DNA of 64,000 nucleotides from Brachypterus glaber (Eukaryota; Arthropoda; Insecta; Coleoptera; Kateretidae). The stretch is taken from assembly GCA_958510825.1 (NCBI GenBank), contig OY294044.1, forward strand, positions 78,848,895 through 78,912,894, in the 5' to 3' direction. Positions 1-12,550 of the stretch are shown here, piece after piece. The notes beneath the pieces are model-generated. The model saw nothing but the letters and a program-made list of their open reading frames with translations. It did not search any database and was not told where the DNA came from. Numbering within the stretch: position 1 is the first letter of the stretch; each line of letters starts with the position of its first letter. The position numbers and the translations under genes were made by a program.

Positions 1-1077
1 ACCTGCTGCTTCATTGGCAAGAAACTTTGTTAATAATCTTATTAAAACTTCTACAATGGATCAATGGTTTTAAACACACAAACATTTTTGCTTGTATCTT
101 GAAAACGCGAAGAGATATCAAAAAAATAACCCAAAAAACCCCACATAAATCAATTTTCAACAACTTGAGGACACCTGAAATGAGGAAACCGGAAGTGGGG
201 ATGTTCCCAGTGGAAATGTTCCCGAAGATGACTGGAGACACTAGGTCCTCTCGGCTAAACCCTCGAGATATCTTGATCCATACCAATCCGATATGGTGTA
301 TCGAATTAGCTAACTAGTAAGTTATAACGACAGTATTCCAAGAACGCCACTTTATTCATTTTAAAAGTTTTGTTAGTGTTAGGAATTAACATGTGCCGCG
401 ACCTATAGCATAGGCATTTTTGCCTTAAAACTGTAATTAAGTCAATATGAATTCATATTGACTTAATAAGCTTTAAAGCTTATGTTGGTCAACTTAGGGC
501 TCCCTTTCCCTATGTTTTCGGGGCCGAAGTAATTACTTTGACCCCGTTTAAACGTATAATAATTTTCGTTTACTAAAATATGAACCAAGTTGCGAAATAA
601 TTCCAAACAGGGTCCTTTGTTATACAATCAAAGTGGGCTCTTCTTTAGAAGAAAAATAACTTATTTTAAATAAGATCTAATTCCTTTTTTGTGTGAGCTC
701 TTTTCTAAAACAATGAGCGGGCACTTTTAATTCCTTTTTATTGTGGGCCCTATGCTAGAAAATCATCAACGGGTCCTTATAATAAACTAATATAAAGGCC
801 CACACTTTCACGATTAATAAAAATAATTATAAAGAATTTTCTGTGGAGGGGCGCGTAGTATACTTCGGGTGGGCCCCAAAGAAAATATATATAAGAACTT
901 TAGCTTCCGTGTTAAACGTAGGCAACACAGATTACAAAAAGGTTGCTGGCGCCATCTAGCACGTAAATTGCGGACTGTTGTCGGTATAGTCGGTTTCTGT
1001 AAAAACCCCTAGTGACATCTAGCGGAAATTTTAAGTAATAGAGATGGCGCCAATTTCAAATCCTTAATAAAATTGTT

Positions 1078-1180
1078 AATTAAAACACGTTGAAGGACAA
1101 TGACACCGTCGAGCGGTTTGCCTGCATTTTTGCAGACATACCGCTGGGCAGCGTCATTGTCCTTCAACGTGTTTTAATTA
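1078..1180. repeat. Short palindromic MITE-like hairpin
   Basis: Arms of about 29 bp (AATTAAAACACGTTGAAGGA...) match perfectly, and the inner part can also pair around a TTTTT loop. The whole unit is about 103 bp. This looks like a recent small inverted-repeat element. Confidence 0.7.
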
Positions 1181-1504
1181 TTACTTTGAATTCTCCATTC
1201 AAAGTAATAAAAGAATAAAATAAAAATGCAAAACAAAAATAAAACAATTTATTTCATTTAAAAAAAGTACATACAAGAATAATTGTTAATTACCTATACA
1301 TAAAGAATAATTTTTTATCAAATCAATGAAAATATTTTACTGGACGAAATCCGAAAATTGTTTTTTATATCACCCTCAGCTTTTACAACATAAAAATAAT
1401 TATAATATTATTATTATACACCGTTTTATAAGAGAATATATCCTCGTATACGAATCGCACGTCACAGTGCGTAAACTAAATATCACTCTGTATGGATATT
1501 GGCA

Positions 1505-1640
1505 GGGGCGGATTAATTTCATTTTAAGGGGAGAAGGGGCATCCATAAGGAAAAAAATTGCGCATTCACCAAAAATATAACTTTGAAGGTATTTCTAATA
1601 GAAATTTTCTATGCTAATATATCTCGCTGGGGGGGGGGGG
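1505..1640 (+). repeat. G-run MITE, 5' part (family also at 2845 and 58884)
   Basis: The sequence starts GGGGCGGATTAATTTCATTT, contains GCATCCATAAGGAAAAAAAT and ATGCTAATATATCTCGCTGG, and ends in a G run. The complete copy at 58884-59037 shows it is one half of an inverted-repeat element. Confidence 0.6.
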
Positions 1641-1699
1641 AGTTTTTACCCACATGAGTTAAAACTAAAACTGGGGTACATACTCGTAATACTAATTGA

Positions 1700-2110
1700 A
1701 TAATCGCCACTGACTGTTTCCAAAAACACTAAAAACGCATGAAAGCATAATTAATATTTTATTTAATTGTTTTGTATATCAATTACTCACTTTTAAAAGC
1801 TTTGCTGACATAAACTTTCGACCCTCCTTAAGAGTGTGGCTCGTTGGTTAATAGCCACTGATTGGTTTCAAAAACACTAAAAACACATGAATGGATCATT
1901 AATATTTAGTTTTATTTGTTACGTATGTATATTACTTACTTTTAAAAGCTTCACGGAAAGAAACATTCGACCCTCTTCAAAAGTGTAACCAATTGGTTAA
2001 TCGCCACTGATTGGTTTCAAAAACACTAAAAACACATGAAAGCATAATTATTATTTAGTTTTAATTGTTGTGTACGTATATTTATTCAAATAATTACCTT
2101 TTCCAAAGTT
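1700..2110. repeat. 148-bp minisatellite, about 2.7 copies
   Basis: The segment GCCACTGATTGGTTTCAAAA recurs at 1706, 1854 and 2003, giving periods of 148 and 149 bp. Units share AAACACTAAAAACACATGAA and an AAGCTT-containing middle. The units are diverged. Confidence 0.75.
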
Positions 2111-2844
2111 ATTAAAATTTTTCGTCGCACAGCAATCCAAGATTTAGATTTTTTGAGGTTAGAAACACGGAAACCCCCGCTTTATATATATATATATTTT
2201 TTTACAACAAAGTAAGTCTAATACTTTCAATGGGATTTTGTTTTAAATATGGTCAATATGCAATATAGAATCATTCTTAATAATATTATCTTAAAATATT
2301 TACTATTTTTTAATTTATTATTATTTTTAATACGATTCCATCTATCAGGATAAATGTAAAGCTTTACATGAAAAAATAAAAGAAACCTATCTGTTAAAAA
2401 TTACAAAAATTAACGCTAGCGACATCTAGCACGTAAATTGCGATGCTATGGCGGCCATTTTTAGCTGTGTTGCAAGGTCACCTACTTAAGGCTGCCCCCC
2501 CTGGTGGGCCCGGGCCGCTATTGCGGTTTGGTATGGCTGTGCCAATACAAAGTTACCTCAGAGCTCGGTTATTAACATTTATGGCTGGTCGCGCCATCTA
2601 TAATAAAGGAGGAAAAGTATAAACGAACGTTGTGAAGGCCGCGGTCTGAATAAGTAAAAAAAAAGTACCATTGTAGTACCAGCGACTAATTACAGCTCTC
2701 GGCACCGAGTTTGGTTTGATTTTTTGTTGGTTTTGTTTTTTTTTAATGGTGGCGCGTTGATTTACGTTGGTTTTGCGCCTGTTTTTTTTTGTAAAAAAAT
2801 GTGATTTAGAATAATACATTGGCTGCGTTCAATGGAAACTAGGA

Positions 2845-2962
2845 AGGGGCATCCATAAGGAAGAAAATTGCGCATTCACCAAAAATAAAATAAAATATGC
2901 TAATATATCTCAAAATATAATCGCTGGGGGGCATACCCCCCCCCCCCCTAAATCCGCCGGTG
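2845..2962 (+). repeat. G-run MITE, 3' part
   Basis: This copy has GGGGCATCCATAAGGAAGAA, CTAATATATCTC and the terminal CCCCCCTAAATCCGCC of the same family as 58884-59037. The 5' end is missing. Confidence 0.6.
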
Positions 2963-3582
2963 AACTAATCAAAAGTCATCAAATGATAAGTTTTGCTAGC
3001 AAACTGCTGAACAGCTAATATCTGTCAGTTGTCACAACCACCATTTGAGGTTAGAAATACCTATAAAAAGTACATTCCCGCGCTTTTATAAAATCAATGA
3101 AAACTAATCATCTCAATACGTTGATGAGGAATGAGCCAGGGACGTCTGTCAATCGAAACTGATCATAGCGTTCAGTAGTGATTTAACAGCTTTCGATGAG
3201 TTCTCAACAAAAAAAATTATCTTCAAACGACCATTAATATCAGCTTAACATTCAACAGTTCACACGATTAATAACCATATCTATGGTTCACTTTAACTTG
3301 TACATAAAACATTAATATATAAATACTCTAGGCACATCATAAAAGATGGCAAAACAAAAATACACAAGGCACATCATAAAAGATGGCGGATTCGATGTAC
3401 TGAATGCAGGTGCCAAGAAGGCTACACCTGTCCCTTTCAAAGGCCACGCTGTAACTGATGATGAGTTTTGCTGTTTCCATTAAACGCATCCATTGAAAAA
3501 CAGTTAGCCCTCTACTACGCATGCGCTGCGAAGAGCTGTCATCAACCGCAACTATTGTAGACTCTACCTCTAGTAATCTATA

Positions 3583-3712
3583 GTCAATTTTTTGTGGTAA
3601 CGCCGGTTAACCAGTATGTTACTCTTTCTCTGTTTAATTGATGAATTAAAAAGAGAGAGAAATACATATTCCCCTAACTTGGTTAGTAACCGCTGATCCA
3701 CAAAAAATCGGC
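3583..3712. repeat. MITE, copy 1 (second copy at 54189)
   Basis: The terminal inverted repeat is TTTTTTGTGGTAACGCCGGT at the left and ACCGCTGATCCACAAAAAAT at the right. It is nearly identical over its length to 54189-54326. Confidence 0.7.
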
Positions 3713-3719
3713 ATATCAA

Positions 3720-3962
3720 AAAATAGACCTGCAATCTCCCTCTAAACAACAGTGACACCGGTATGTTGGCCGCCATACTGTAGAAAATCTTGTAATTTTA
3801 TTGTCTTGAGGTTGATTTTAACTGTCACTTTCTTTGCGCATTGCGGCGGATTGCCAACAGTTGAAATCAACAAAGACAATAAAATTACTAGATTTTCTAC
3901 AGTATGGCGGCCACCATACCGGCGTCACCTTTGGTTACAGGGAGATTGCTAGTCTATTTTTA
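3720..3962. repeat. Fold-back hairpin element, about 240 bp
   Basis: The outer arms AATAGACCTGCAATCTCCCT and AGGGAGATTGCTAGTCTATT pair, and the inner arms around GCCGCCATACTGTAGAAAAT continue the stem. The loop is about 60 bp. Confidence 0.7.
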
Positions 3963-4105
3963 TTGTGATGTCTATGAGTACACTACATGCCGGACTGCCT
4001 CATGGGCCATGGCCCGCCATGAGTCATGCGGGCCGCCATGTCAATTTATTTAATCCATATGCATATATGGGATGCCAAATGTGGCCAAATTTTGGTTAGA
4101 AAAAT

Positions 4106-4757
4106 TAACAGTTAATTTCGTAGTCTTCCACATCGCTAATTTAAAATTTATCTTGGTGTAATCGTTGGGAAAGTGTGGGCATATGATGGGCCAGTAATGG
4201 GGCTTTGACAAAAATAATGTAAAGGGTCACTACTGCAAAAATGTTTGGGACAATGCTGGCTATCAACTGGGCCCATGCATTTACCCGTACCGGGGGCGAC
4301 TGTCGGCCCCTCTGAACCTATACGCATAGTCCCGCATGTGGGCATTACTGTTGGGCAATCACAAAAAAGTGTGGCAAAACTTTGAAAGACATTTGATGTG
4401 GATTATTAAAAGTTTTGTTGGGTCTATTTTAACAGTTTATTTTGTAGTCTTCCACATCGCTAATTTAAAATTTATCTTGGTGTAATCGTTGGGACAGTGT
4501 GGGCATATGATGGGCCAGTAATGGGGCTTTGACAAAAATAATGTAAAGGGTCACTACTGCAAAAATGTTTGGGACAATGCTGGCTATCAACTGGGCCAAT
4601 GCATTTACCCGTACCGGGGGCGACTGTCGGCCCCTCTGAACCTATAAGCATAGTCCCGCATGTGGGCATTACTGTTGGGCAATCACAAACAAGTGTGGCA
4701 AAACTTTGAAAGACATTTGATGTACCTTAATAGAAGTTTTGTTGGGTCTATTTTAAC
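4106..4757. repeat. 324-bp unit duplicated in tandem
   Basis: Two almost identical units start with AACAGTT(A/T)ATTT(C/T)GTAGTC and differ at only a few positions. Each keeps a 65-codon open frame on the minus strand (4345-4148, 4669-4472) with no recognisable product. Such an arrangement is typical of a satellite monomer pair. Confidence 0.8.
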
Positions 4758-7733
4758 TAGTATAACTTTTGTTTTAATAACTTCAATAATGCCAAAATAA
4801 ACGAGTGATTTGTTTTAAGTGAATCGCCCTGTATAGGTACAGCTGAATCCACAAAAAACGCAAGTTTTATATATGCCAAAATGTCTACTTTATTGATTAT
4901 TTTATAGTTTAAGTAGGATTTTAAGATTTATTTAATGCATTTCCAATTATTTATTAATTATTTTAAATAATTTTAACAAATATTGTCAACATTTACAATC
5001 ACACTGTTTGTAAACAGTTGTTCAATTTATACAATAAATTTTCAATCTTGCGTTTTTTTCGGATTCAACTGTATGCCAAACTTAAATTTTACTGAAAAAT
5101 TTAAATAGGTAATAAACTGTAAAAAATATTAAAAATTAATTTATTATTCATATATGAGATTTACAAAAATAAATAATACAGCATATAAGGCACAATGCAA
5201 CTATCATAGTAAAAATATATAAAAAATATAATATATAAAATTTTGTAAACTTTTATAAAATATAAATTACAATATAATTGTAATTATTACATGTTAAAAC
5301 TAATATAAATAATTTATTATTGTAATATTCCACTGCTATATTTAATAATATATTCAATAATTTTTTAAATCCAAATAATATTAGGGGGTTGTTCAACAAT
5401 TATGTCACCGCCCAAGGGGAAGGGGGTCAGAGGTTAAGTGAAAAAAAAATGACACGGGGAACAGGGATTTCAAGTTAAAAATGACGTTACTTTTTTAATA
5501 GTCCAAACCCGAATTTCCTCTTTTTTTAACCGACTTCCAAAAATTCAATTCGACGTGTGACTTTTTTTATGTTTGTTCCCGCATAACTTTGGAACGAATG
5601 AACGGAATTTGATGAAACTTTTTGCAACTTAAAGAGGACATTCATGAGGTGGGCCCGTTAAGATAAAACTAATCATTTTAGCGCAATTTCACTTAAAAAC
5701 GGCTTAATTTGGTTCTACTACCAGCAAAATTTTTAGAGATAACTCGGATAAGCCGGATAATTTGATTAAGGGGTCACTTAAATATTACGGCACACTGAAA
5801 ATCTTTTAAATGCCGCTAAACTTGATTCTCTTGACCTGTAATATTAAAATACCAAGAGAAAATGATAAATGTTGTGATTTTACCAAAAAGCGTTGTTTGA
5901 TTATTACTTAACGCTTAAAGTTTAATAAGATTTTCTTTAGTATTTCGTTTAAAATAAGGTTGGTTGGAATCTTGGGCGCTGAAATAAAAATACTACTTTT
6001 ATTTTTTAGAAATTTATCTTTAAGATAAAGTAGATAGGGTTGTTTCATCGGCGATTTAATTAGGAAACAAAAGTGACAAAGAGTGACACAGGGGAAAGGG
6101 GGTCAAAAATTGCCTAAATTGCTGTAACATAATTAACAGCCCCTAGTAATATTACAAAAGGTGCCCCAATTTTACATAAAAATCTCGATAAAAATATAAG
6201 CTTTTTTATATTTGGCGGGAGTGACGATTATAATCATACTGGCTAATTTCTTTCAGCTTGGCCTTTAAAGTAGAAAAGGTTTCTGTTTATTTTTACATTT
6301 CTGGAAAAATGTATGCATTTATTTTATGTTTATGATAAACACTTTATACCTAATATATCGATAAATTGCTGAAAAATCGATAAAATAGAATATTATACGT
6401 CGATTAATTACAATAGGCTAGTGTGCCTCTCACTTGCACGCAAATTGCCTTATGACGCTTTAATCGTAAAGTTGAGAGCGCGCTGGCCTATCCATAAAAA
6501 TCCGTGTATATCAGAAATATAAAAATTAACACAATGTTATGTCATAACTTAGAAAGTTAAAACTTTCTACTTTGAAGGCTAAGATAAAAAAAATGCCAGC
6601 TTTTCATACACTCGAGTGTTAGCTAATGCCGCTATTTTTGGCTTTTTGACATGGTTTTATTTAGTATTTTAAAATATGTAGTTATTTAATAGAATATTTA
6701 AAAAAAAAGTCCTAATTTTAAATTCGTTTATAGGTAAACAAAACTAAATTTAGTTTTAAATTAGTCAAATGAGATCTTCCCCAATTTACAATATTATTAT
6801 AAATTATTGTAATTTTAATAACTTTTGAATTTTTATTATACCTAGGTATTACTGGATAACCTAAACATTGGCAAGCATTTTTCTATAGTGTAAGAATGCG
6901 CCAGTTTGGATTAGGGTCCCTAAATAAATGAAAATGTTTTCAGTCATTCTCATTCAAGAACCTTAGTTTCCGTTTCCGGTCATCACCCATACGAAAACTG
7001 GCATGCTGTTAACTGAATCATACAAAGGGTGCATATCAATTTTTGATTTACCCTGATGTTATGCTAATTTACCTGTATTATGATATTTAGCTTCGAGTCA
7101 GCGTCTGTTTTCGGGCCGCCTGAGTTAGTGGACATCACGATAAATTGTTACTAACTACCTAAAACAGGGTTAAAGGCGCCGGAACTAGCCACTTCGGTGG
7201 GTCTCGCCGGCAATAATGTCATACGCTAAATAAATTTGAAAAAATCGATGAAGCTCAATATTCTTGAGACGAGTAAAAGATTTTTTTAATAATGTAGTAA
7301 ATTATTTAAAGGTAAATTATTTTTGTTAAGCAAAAGGAGAGTTAACTCTACTAAAATCAGAATTTTACATTTTTTATACAGGGTGTTTATTAAGTATGTG
7401 GCCAAACTTTAGGGTATTTAGGGTACTCTATTTTAAGACAAAAAGTTTATATAAACTAAAAATAAATGTGCGCATCTCGGTGCACACTTTGACGTATATG
7501 TATAATTTAGCCAGTTTAAAGCAAAAAGTATGCGTAACTTTTGCGTTAAACTCTAGGGCTAAAATACATGAATTGGAACATTTATACCATGTGAAATTGT
7601 CGCAGTTACACGTAGCTTATTTTGGTCAGGAATGTCACTAGTACACAAGTGGCAGGTAAAACCATTACATTTAACTTTTAAAAATATAGCAATGAAATAC
7701 AACTAATAATAATTAAATGGAATCTAAACCTCA
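4758..7733. other. Gene-free AT-rich interval with degraded repeats
   Basis: I see no coding exon here. Positions 5388-6120 resemble the Harbinger-like element at 25556 (start GGGTTGTTCAACAATTATGT with GGGGTCA/GTGACA stretches) but are heavily diverged. The rest is AT-rich sequence without clear structure. Confidence 0.5.
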
Positions 7734-9470
7734 TCACAATTTCGTTTCATGTCTAAACGGCCTTCTGACAGGCCTCAATATTGTGGGAGGTGGATTACAG
7801 TCAGACTCATCGTCGGCCGAATCTACGTCACCGTCACTACTGTTCGTGGAGGCAACCGGCTGAATATGTCTTCCAGCCCGTTGCCTCCTGTAATACTTGA
7901 ATTCTCTAGGTAATGTGTACGATCTTGGTAGAGACACTTGACTTTCAAGATCTGAGTTTGTATGAGGTCCCGGTGGCTCGACGGGTTCCGGCTCGGGAAC
8001 AATACAATCGCAATAAAGATATCTAGGGGCTAATAGTAGCTCAGGGGTGCGGCTTCTAGGAGCCCGGGGAGGGGGACGTCTATTTAAATTAACTCCATAA
8101 CTAGCTAGGTTGTTTAGCGAAGCCAAACTTAACAGTTGGGGTTCAACGTGGCGCTTAGTTCGCGGTATGGGTTGCCTATCGTCAAAATCAGCTCCTTCTG
8201 GTCCAACTAGCTTTCCTTGCTTTATTTCTTCTTCAATTATTTTTAACTCAGCTAGCTGTTTTTGTTTCTTTTCTTGAAGTTTTTGATGTATATTTACTCT
8301 TGACCCGACACTACTACCTTCGTTTTCACTAGAAGAAGGTAAGGGTCTTCTCCAAAAAGGAACAGCCACAGGCCCTAAACCTGGTGGCGGTACAAAACTA
8401 GTAGGTTTCTTCTTTTTTCTGTATAACGCGGCTGCAGCTGGGCCACTAAATCTGCAGTTGAAAACTCCTGGAGGTACTGAAGGTTTTTCCAAAAGACGTT
8501 TTACGTGGAAAAATTTATAATATAGTAACATGAACAGTATTCCTATTAAAAACAGACCAACCGTTAATATAGGAACTAGTTCCCAGTGTAAAGGCCTAAC
8601 TGGCCAAACAGCAGCTACCCAGGCCCCCACTAATAAACAATTTTCCAAAAGCATAACCACGTAAAATATTCCCATCGTTCTTCCATGTGGTTTTTCTTGT
8701 AAATTAACGTATGCAAGAATGTAAATGGCAGCCATCAAGGCACATACTCCTAGTCTACTTCCTCTTTGGCCATGAAAAGGGCTTCTTGGAGATAGCAACC
8801 ACAGAAACATACAAGCCCAATGTAGGAACAAAACTAGAAACACCCAGGAATGGTAACTAGCTGCATATGCAGATAAAGCTATTGCTCTAGCTGTCACAGT
8901 TCCAGCTCTCCACAATAATTGAGAAACTACGCCTAGCCATGTTAAAACGAGTCTATCAACACTTTGTACATGTTTACTGAAAGATGCTAGAGACCAACAC
9001 ACTGAAAACAAAGACAATGCTGCTGAAACAGTAACTAGATCTGCAGGGGGGCCGGTGGCTGAGCCTGGCAAGAGACTCAGCTGTAACAGCAGCATTGGAG
9101 CTGCCTGGAGAAATCCGTGAACAAGTCTTAATATACACAAATCTCTAACTTCTCGCTTAACACTAGATAACTGTACAGGTACTAATAGTCGGGCGTATCT
9201 CCACAAAACGCCCAGTTGCATCATGTGGAGGAGCACTACCACTGTTCGGGGCCATCCATCTGGTTTCCTCTTCAAATACCAATGTATAGATAGCAGCTGC
9301 GATATGAACGTGGTAAGTATGATAGCTCCAAGACATTGGGCGAATAAAACTTGGTAGTCTCTGGAGTAGAGGGCGTAAACCACCAAGATATCGAAGACCA
9401 AGTCACAGAAGTAGGCTGCCAGAGAGACTACGTTGAATAGCAGATCACATAGTGGCAAAAATTCTGCCAT
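7734..9470 (-). CDS. XK-related (XKR) family membrane protein
   Basis: The 578-residue protein reads as one uninterrupted coding exon. Residues 8-330 are a polytopic membrane domain of the XK-related type (family of XK/XKR4/6/7/8, some of which are phospholipid scramblases). Hydrophobic stretches lie near residues 10-34, 42-65, 76-98, 113-134, 147-165, 174-200, 207-226, 239-255, 267-290 and 298-320. The tail (about 330-578) is hydrophilic and proline-rich, with a Lys/Gln/Glu-rich helical stretch near 393-415. Overall it most resembles the XKR4/6/7 subgroup by layout. The ATG was chosen because the membrane domain begins right after it. A good splice acceptor (TTTTTCAG) lies just upstream at 9500-9510, so a 5' non-coding exon further right is likely. 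No caspase site was identified. The family call is firm; the subgroup and scramblase activity are inference. Confidence 0.92.
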   Translation of the reverse strand: MAEFLPLCDLLFNVVSLAAYFCDLVFDILVVYALYSRDYQVLFAQCLGAIILTTFISQLLSIHWYLKRKPDGWPRTVVVLLHMMQLGVLWRYARLLVPVQLSSVKREVRDLCILRLVHGFLQAAPMLLLQLSLLPGSATGPPADLVTVSAALSLFSVCWSLASFSKHVQSVDRLVLTWLGVVSQLLWRAGTVTARAIALSAYAASYHSWVFLVLFLHWACMFLWLLSPRSPFHGQRGSRLGVCALMAAIYILAYVNLQEKPHGRTMGIFYVVMLLENCLLVGAWVAAVWPVRPLHWELVPILTVGLFLIGILFMLLYYKFFHVKRLLEKPSVPPGVFNCRFSGPAAAALYRKKKKPTSFVPPPGLGPVAVPFWRRPLPSSSENEGSSVGSRVNIHQKLQEKKQKQLAELKIIEEEIKQGKLVGPEGADFDDRQPIPRTKRHVEPQLLSLASLNNLASYGVNLNRRPPPRAPRSRTPELLLAPRYLYCDCIVPEPEPVEPPGPHTNSDLESQVSLPRSYTLPREFKYYRRQRAGRHIQPVASTNSSDGDVDSADDESDCNPPPTILRPVRRPFRHETKL

Positions 9471-9819
9471 GACTTCTGTTCAACCATTACAATGTCATGC
9501 TGAAAAACAATAATAGTAAGAACTTTTCTGTAGATCGGGTTAAATGTTAAATGAAGAGTGCCACATGCAAAAAGTCCCAAGTATCATATCAAATAATTAG
9601 TGTAAAAATATTTAATTACCTTTATTAAAAAGTTATAAATTATTAAGAGCTGATTTCAAAGCCTTTAGATAGAATAAATTTATTATCTATTAATTAGAAT
9701 AATATAATAATTATTAAATCAGCCCCTGGTAATACGTCATAACTTTTTTATAAATATACTAAGACATTTCGTCATTTAAATTATATTATTATTATTATCG
9801 GGTATGCTAGACCAAAAAA

Positions 9820-9935
9820 AGTCCAAACTTGCCACTGGCGCCAGCGGTCGTATACGGCTCTGGCTGTTTGGTCGCATACGCCCGCTGGCAAAATATACAA
9901 GTTAGTAAGCGGTCGTATACGGCCGCTCTGGCAGT
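9820..9935. repeat. GGTCGTATACGG-containing short repeats
   Basis: GCGGTCGTATACGGC occurs at about 9843 and 9909, with a related GGTCGCATACGCC between them. The palindromic core GTATAC makes these locally self-complementary. Function unknown. Confidence 0.45.
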
Positions 9936-10384
9936 CAACCCGTTATATATTAATTTAAACTACCTACAATCAATTTTAAAAATTAATTTAAATAAAATTA
10001 AAAAAATATTTGTATATATGTATTTTTACTCTACGTAACCGGGAAATAATTATATCTATATTTATTTAGACTACCTACAATCAATGTTTAAGGTTCAGTA
10101 CCTTAAAACCAAAAAACGGAACCCTTATAGGATCGCTTGGTTGTCTGTCTGTTAGTCACAGTCGTTTATCTCAGGAACTATATAACCTAGATATTTTAAA
10201 TTTGGGTAATTCAGACGAAAATAAGACAAAAAGTTCCCATAGATTGCTCCGGAAATGAGCCCTAATGGTACATATTATGAAAAGTATTTTTTATTTAATA
10301 TCTCTGGAACCCCATGAACTACATGTATACAGTAACCATTTTTTGCACATGACTTAACATTGATAAAAATAGATAAAAAAGTAC

Positions 10385-10905
10385 TCTTTATGTAACATTG
10401 TAGGGCTAACCGTTGTCGAGAAAATTTGAGTTAAAGGGAAAATTTCACGTTTTGAGCATTCAAAATAGGAACTAAAAAATGTACCAATATAAATTTTAAT
10501 ACTGCAGGGTTATTCTACATAAAAAACTGTGATAAAAAGCTCGTATACATCTAAGTTCGAAAATCAGTTTTAAGAGTACTACAGCCTCTTTTTAAGGGAT
10601 TGTATCTCCCTTAAAAGTGATTTGTGGATATTTGTGTAAGGGAACTTTTTTCATAGTTTCTAATGTAGAATCGCAGTGACTGCGCACGGAACCATAGTTA
10701 ACTGACTCGCACTCCGTGCGCACGGAAAAATAGGTATGTGGCCACATACCTATCGTTTCGTGCTCACGCAGCGCGGATCAGTTAACTATGATTCCGTGCG
10801 CACGGGGTAGCAGTCACTATCTATTTTGGATGCTCACATGAAATTTTCTCTTTAACTCAATTTTTATCGAGAACGGTTGACCCTACGGTGTTATTTAAAG
10901 TACTC
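10385..10905. repeat. Fold-back element with inner hairpin (10676-10816)
   Basis: The outer arms (AACCGTTGTCGAGAAAATTT at about 10410 and its inverse near 10870) flank a second palindrome around GTTAACTATGATTCCGTGCG. The inner hairpin has arms of about 65 bp with mismatches and looks like a separate insertion. Confidence 0.6.
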
Positions 10906-11617
10906 ACACTGATCTGAAAACAATATTTAGCTCAACTTTCATACAATCCAAGTTTTTTCATAATTTAATTATTTAGAGCTTTGGCATATTTTGAAGACCA
11001 AATTTTAAAAAAATCTAACGAAAAAAATATGACATATTTAAAAATTATTTTAGATATTCAAATAAAAACAGGGTGCCTATAAGACTATGTTTTGAATTAT
11101 ATCGTGGGCTTACAAGTAAAAAGTCCAAAAACATGGTTTTAAGATATTGACAAATTTAACTTTCATTTTTGTTTTTTTTTTAATTTTTGTAATAATTGTT
11201 TTTGGAAAAAAAAACTACTGCAAATCGCAGTGACATGTATGGACATAATTAGTTATTTTAAAAATGGTGTTTATATTATGTTTTTTTTAACCTATAAATT
11301 CATCAAAAGTAGTTACTAAAAACATTTCTTAGTACACTTCCTTCAGAAAAAAGTGGGACATTTAAAACTGGTTTGTTTGAATTGGGTAATCAAAACTTGT
11401 AAATTTTGATGTTTATGTCAAATATAATTCATTTTACTAAGTCAAATGGATTTAGGTTGTCAAATTATTATAACTTACATTATATAAACTTAATTTACAC
11501 CAGTAAAAAAAATAAAAGACGGCTTACAGGTTTCTTTTGCTTTCCACTTTTTTCCGATATAAGTGTGTATACTTTCAGTAAATAGGTAAAAATTAGTTTA
11601 GAATTGTATAAATTTAA

Positions 11618-11800
11618 TTGTCTGTCGATGGCAGCAAGGTACAACCTGGCAATGCAAATGACAAGCAATACCCTGTACATTCAAATGAATTGGTAAAAAA
11701 TCCTAAACGAAAACACATAAGAAGTGGACAAAGGCTTCTTCTCATGAATGTTTTCAACAGACATCTAAATGAAGGAAATTCAAAAACAGCCAGATTATAG
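11618..11800 (+). pseudogene. Possible DNA-transposase fragment
   Basis: A 60-codon frame includes KNPKRKHIRSGQRLLLMNVF followed by NRHLNEGNSKTARL, reminiscent of the N-terminal helical region of some insect DDE transposase proteins. There is no catalytic part nearby. The resemblance is weak. Confidence 0.25.
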
Positions 11801-12550
11801 ATGATTGTCGTGTAGCACTTATATGATAAATTAGATGAATACCACAAAAAAAAAATGAGAAAAACCGTAGATGATTTTTTAAGAAATGAACACATTGGAT
11901 AAAAATTTTCAAGTAAGTATATATGGGATATGGGTGGTTCTACCAAAATCTTTTATGTCTCACTCATAATTTACCCCCATTTATTCTTATTTGTCCCACA
12001 CGCATATTACAATTTTAATTGTCTATTTTAGTTTTAAAACAGTTTTACAATCACAAATAAAAATATAAACGAAAAAAACCCAGCACCACTGACGAAAATT
12101 TTTACAAAGATGGTGTATTTTCAGGGTGGCCATATGCCAGAGAAATGCCAGAGAATTTAATTTGTCAATGCTATTAAAAATTTGGTTGAAAAGCCTGGAA
12201 TTTTATTTTTTTATTTTATACCTTTTTTTTATATATTTTTTACATAAACACCAAAAAAGTCAGGGCAATATTAGAAAGTTTTTCAGGTACAATTTTTCAA
12301 AATCAGGGAAACGTCAGGGAATTTTCCAAATAAATTTCTGTGGCGCTGCAGGCGAAAAATTCTTTCCATATACACGGTGTCCCACGGTAGACAAATCAGT
12401 CAAACTGTGGCGTTATTAACAAAGATATCAACATGAAACTTTTACCAGTCAATATGGACCTAATTATCTTCAATTGACCCAAAACAAAAGTTTTCTACTC
12501 TTTTTTGGTTTTGAGCTAGAGCTCCACACATGCACTTTTAAAAGCATAAC

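Noticed and set aside
1..317. Opposing frames of 91 and 96 codons at the left edge
   Set aside because: They overlap each other on opposite strands and neither resembles a known protein. No splice or promoter context can be judged at the edge.
373..1000. Possible solo LTR: TGTTAG start, TATATATAAG box, TGGCGCCATCT as a primer-binding-like site
   Set aside because: No second LTR, no flanking duplication and no coding remnant were found. The supposed primer site recurs as part of another short repeat (about 2415).
7396..7641. 81-codon plus-strand frame upstream of XKR
   Set aside because: It begins in a GGGTGTTTATTAAGTATGTG repeat and has low-complexity composition. No family resemblance and no splice context.
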